DNA of 8,324 nt from Planctomycetaceae bacterium (GTDB lineage Bacteria > Planctomycetota > Planctomycetia > Pirellulales > UBA1268). Positions 6,784 through 8,324 of the stretch are shown here, in pieces. The DNA lies in the NCBI GenBank assembly GCA_002862165.1, contig PKCL01000483.1:1-8324 (forward strand), in the 5' to 3' direction. A program made the position numbers and the translations under genes. The number at the start of each line of letters is the position of its first letter. Position 1 is the stretch's first letter. The notes under the pieces were generated by a model. That model saw only the letters and a program-made list of their open reading frames with translations, was not told the origin of the DNA and searched no databases.

Positions 6784-6789
6784 ATTGTA
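6784..6789 (-). promoter_or_regulatory. Possible -10 element for the sulfatase-like gene
   Basis: On the minus strand TACAAT (5 of 6 to the TATAAT consensus) lies about 25 bases before the first duplicated ATG. A CTGACA further upstream resembles a -35 box but is about 22 bases away, longer than the usual 16-18, so the assignment is weak. If correct, both duplicated start codons are in the transcript. No comparable plus-strand promoter for the transporter was found in this short divergent gap. Confidence 0.2.
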
Positions 6790-6830
6790 AGACGATATGC
6801 TTCAGGAAAACTGTCAGGCATAAATACGTA

Positions 6831-8228
6831 ATGACACCATCTTATCGAACAACACCGTCTAAAACTGACAGAATGCCGAGTGGTATTCCATATATCGTCG
6901 GAAACGAGGCAGCCGAACGTTTTTCGTTTTATGGCATGAAAGCTATTTTAGCTGTTTTTATGACGGAACATCTCGTCAATCGCGGCGGTGAATTGGCCGT
7001 GATGAGTGACACTGATGCAAAGTTTTACCTTCATACCTTTGTGGTTGCCGGATATCTCTTTCCACTCGTTGGCGCAATCCTCGCTGACTGGATTTTTGGG
7101 AAGTACCGTACAATACTCTGGCTCTCGATCATCTATTGCCTCGGCCACCTTTCTCTTGCTGTTGATGAAACACGGCTCGGCCTTGGAATAGGCCTCGCAC
7201 TTATTGCCGTTGGAACAGGCGCGATAAAACCTTGCGTGTCAGCTCATGTGGGTGATCAGTTTGGCTCTGGCAATAGACACCTACTCAGCCGTATCTTCGG
7301 CTGGTTTTATCTCGCCATCAACTTGGGCGCGCTGGCAAGTACACTACTTACCCCAATACTTCTCGATCCTAAAAGTTTTCATGGTCTTTTTGGAAGCTTC
7401 GCAGAACCATTGGCAACTCTCGGTATCGTGCCGGGCCCATCACTTGCTTTTGGTGTCCCTGGAATCCTCATGGCAATTGCGACGCTTGTCTTCTGGCTTG
7501 GGAGGAACACTTTTATCCACGTGCCCCCTCGAGGTAAGGCATTTCTTCGTGAAGCATTAAGTGGTGAAGGCCTACGAGCTCTCGGTAGCTTAATCCCAAT
7601 CTACCTTTGTGTCGCAGCGTTCTGGTGTCTTTTCGACCAAACAGCGAGTGCATGGGTACTTCAGGCAAAATCAATGGATATGAAACTCCTTGGAATAACC
7701 TGGTTGCCGAGCCAACTCCAAGCAGTTAATCCACTATTTATACTCATCTTCGTCCCCCTGTTCTCGTATGTCATTTATCCAGCAATTCACAAGGTTTTCC
7801 CTTTAACTCCACTACGTAAAATCGGCCTCGGAATGTTTTTAACCGTGCCAGCCTTTTCAATCAGTGGTTTTATCCAAATGTGGATTGAGGCGGGTCAAAC
7901 GCCCTCCATCGGCTGGCAGGTACTCGCATACTCGCTTCTTACTGCGGCTGAAGTCATGGTTAGCATTACATGCCTCGAGTTCAGCTATACTCAAGCACCG
8001 CCAAGCATCAAATCAATTGTGATGAGCTGCTATCTTGCAAGCGTTGCAATTGGAAATGAGTTTACCGCTGTAATCAATGCTATGATTAGTAGACCGCCAT
8101 TCAACGCATGGCTTTCGGGAGCAAACTATTACTGGTTTTTTACAGCAATAATGCTTTGTGCAGCAGTCGCTTTTGTTGCTGTTGCACTCCGCTACTCCGG
8201 TACAACCTATAGACCTGAATCAGACTAA
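6831..8228 (+). CDS. POT/PTR2-family proton-coupled peptide transporter
   Basis: This 465-residue inner-membrane protein of the major facilitator superfamily should import di- and tripeptides with protons. The POT signature ExxER is intact in helix 1 (E26-A-A-E29-R30, followed by FSFYGM). GAILADWIFGKYRTILWLS (81-99) and FGWFYLAINLGALAS (156-170) match the two PTR2 signatures, and FWCLFDQTASAW (264-275) matches helix 7. LEFSYTQAPPSIKS (382-395), with E374 just before, marks helix 10; this wording resembles the eukaryotic PEPT type (LEFSYSQAP) more than the enterobacterial one. Hydrophobic segments throughout fit 12 or more helices, and the length is normal. I chose the ATG at 6831 because an ORF back to 6741 adds 30 atypical residues overlapping the divergent gene. 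ATG 6873 (MPSGIPYIVGNE) is a credible alternative; no strong ribosome site separates the two. It is probably co-transcribed with the gene 25 bases downstream. Confidence 0.93.
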   Translation: MTPSYRTTPSKTDRMPSGIPYIVGNEAAERFSFYGMKAILAVFMTEHLVNRGGELAVMSDTDAKFYLHTFVVAGYLFPLVGAILADWIFGKYRTILWLSIIYCLGHLSLAVDETRLGLGIGLALIAVGTGAIKPCVSAHVGDQFGSGNRHLLSRIFGWFYLAINLGALASTLLTPILLDPKSFHGLFGSFAEPLATLGIVPGPSLAFGVPGILMAIATLVFWLGRNTFIHVPPRGKAFLREALSGEGLRALGSLIPIYLCVAAFWCLFDQTASAWVLQAKSMDMKLLGITWLPSQLQAVNPLFILIFVPLFSYVIYPAIHKVFPLTPLRKIGLGMFLTVPAFSISGFIQMWIEAGQTPSIGWQVLAYSLLTAAEVMVSITCLEFSYTQAPPSIKSIVMSCYLASVAIGNEFTAVINAMISRPPFNAWLSGANYYWFFTAIMLCAAVAFVAVALRYSGTTYRPESD

Positions 8229-8242
8229 AAAACCATAAATCT

Positions 8243-8246
8243 GGAG
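8243..8246 (+). promoter_or_regulatory. Shine-Dalgarno for the right-edge gene
   Basis: GGAG at 8243-8246 lies seven bases before the ATG at 8254, which is ideal spacing. It follows the transporter stop by only 14 bases, so both genes are probably on one transcript, with no terminator hairpin between them. Confidence 0.6.
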
Positions 8247-8253
8247 ACACCTC

Positions 8254-8324
8254 ATGCCTCATCAGCCAATACATCCATCGTGCCAAAACGTTCAAATCAG
8301 TCGTAGAACTTTTGGGATGGCTGC
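8254..8324 (+). CDS. 5' end of a gene with a Tat-type signal (partial)
   Basis: Only 23 codons are present, and the frame is open to the window edge. The start reads MPHQPIHPSC, then SRRTFGMA at residues 16-23. S-R-R-x-F followed by small and hydrophobic residues is the twin-arginine signal motif, so the product is probably exported folded by the Tat system. In planctomycetes such starts are common on DUF1501 proteins, Gfo/Idh/MocA-type oxidoreductases and sulfatases, but too little remains to choose. A good Shine-Dalgarno and the 25-base gap to the transporter support an operon, which would fit an exported hydrolase or oxidoreductase paired with peptide uptake; that link is inference. Confidence 0.7.
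   Translation, partial: MPHQPIHPSCQNVQISRRTFGMA

Noticed and set aside
6741..6830. 30-residue N-terminal extension of the transporter
   Set aside because: It overlaps the divergent gene's start and its 17-bp repeat and has an odd Cys/Arg-rich composition. The family normally begins shortly before the GNEAAER motif.

Overview
The window most resembles a chromosomal segment of a planctomycete, probably of the Pirellulales type, with mid-range GC. This is inferred from the gene mix: a very large multidomain secreted protein with a possible glycoside-hydrolase-like barrel, a sulfatase-fold protein without catalytic residues, a short lineage-type hypothetical protein, and a twin-arginine start at the right edge. 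No rRNA, tRNA, CRISPR array or insertion sequence is visible.

Layout. Positions 1-494 are A+T-richer and appear non-coding. Two overlapping plus-strand genes follow: a 100-residue protein with a basic tail (495-797) and a HINT-type histidine triad protein (790-1131), which overlap by 8 bp. They converge on a 1349-residue secreted protein on the minus strand (1237-5286). The 105-bp gap between them holds two blocks of 15-bp-period direct repeats, one of which duplicates the HIT stop codon in frame. A GC-rich inverted repeat lies in the last HIT codons. Upstream of the giant gene on the same strand, 166 bp away, is a 429-residue sulfatase-superfamily protein (5453-6742) that looks like a pseudoenzyme. 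Divergent from it is a POT/PTR2-family proton-coupled peptide transporter (6831-8228, plus strand). Twenty-five bases after the transporter, behind a good Shine-Dalgarno sequence, a new gene starts with a Tat-type SRRTF motif and runs off the window (8254-8324).

How the parts may fit. The 100-aa/HIT pair looks translationally coupled. The transporter and the Tat-start gene look like one transcript. The sulfatase-like and giant secreted genes may share a transcript, but the 166-bp gap also leaves room for a separate promoter. The oddest local structure is an exact 17-bp tandem duplication over the start of the sulfatase-like gene. It duplicates the start codon out of frame and so creates a six-codon mini-ORF whose TGA overlaps the true ATG. 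No complete new system can be demonstrated. The best leads are this mini-ORF, the giant secreted protein, and two neighbouring proteins that look like enzyme folds without their expected active-site residues.
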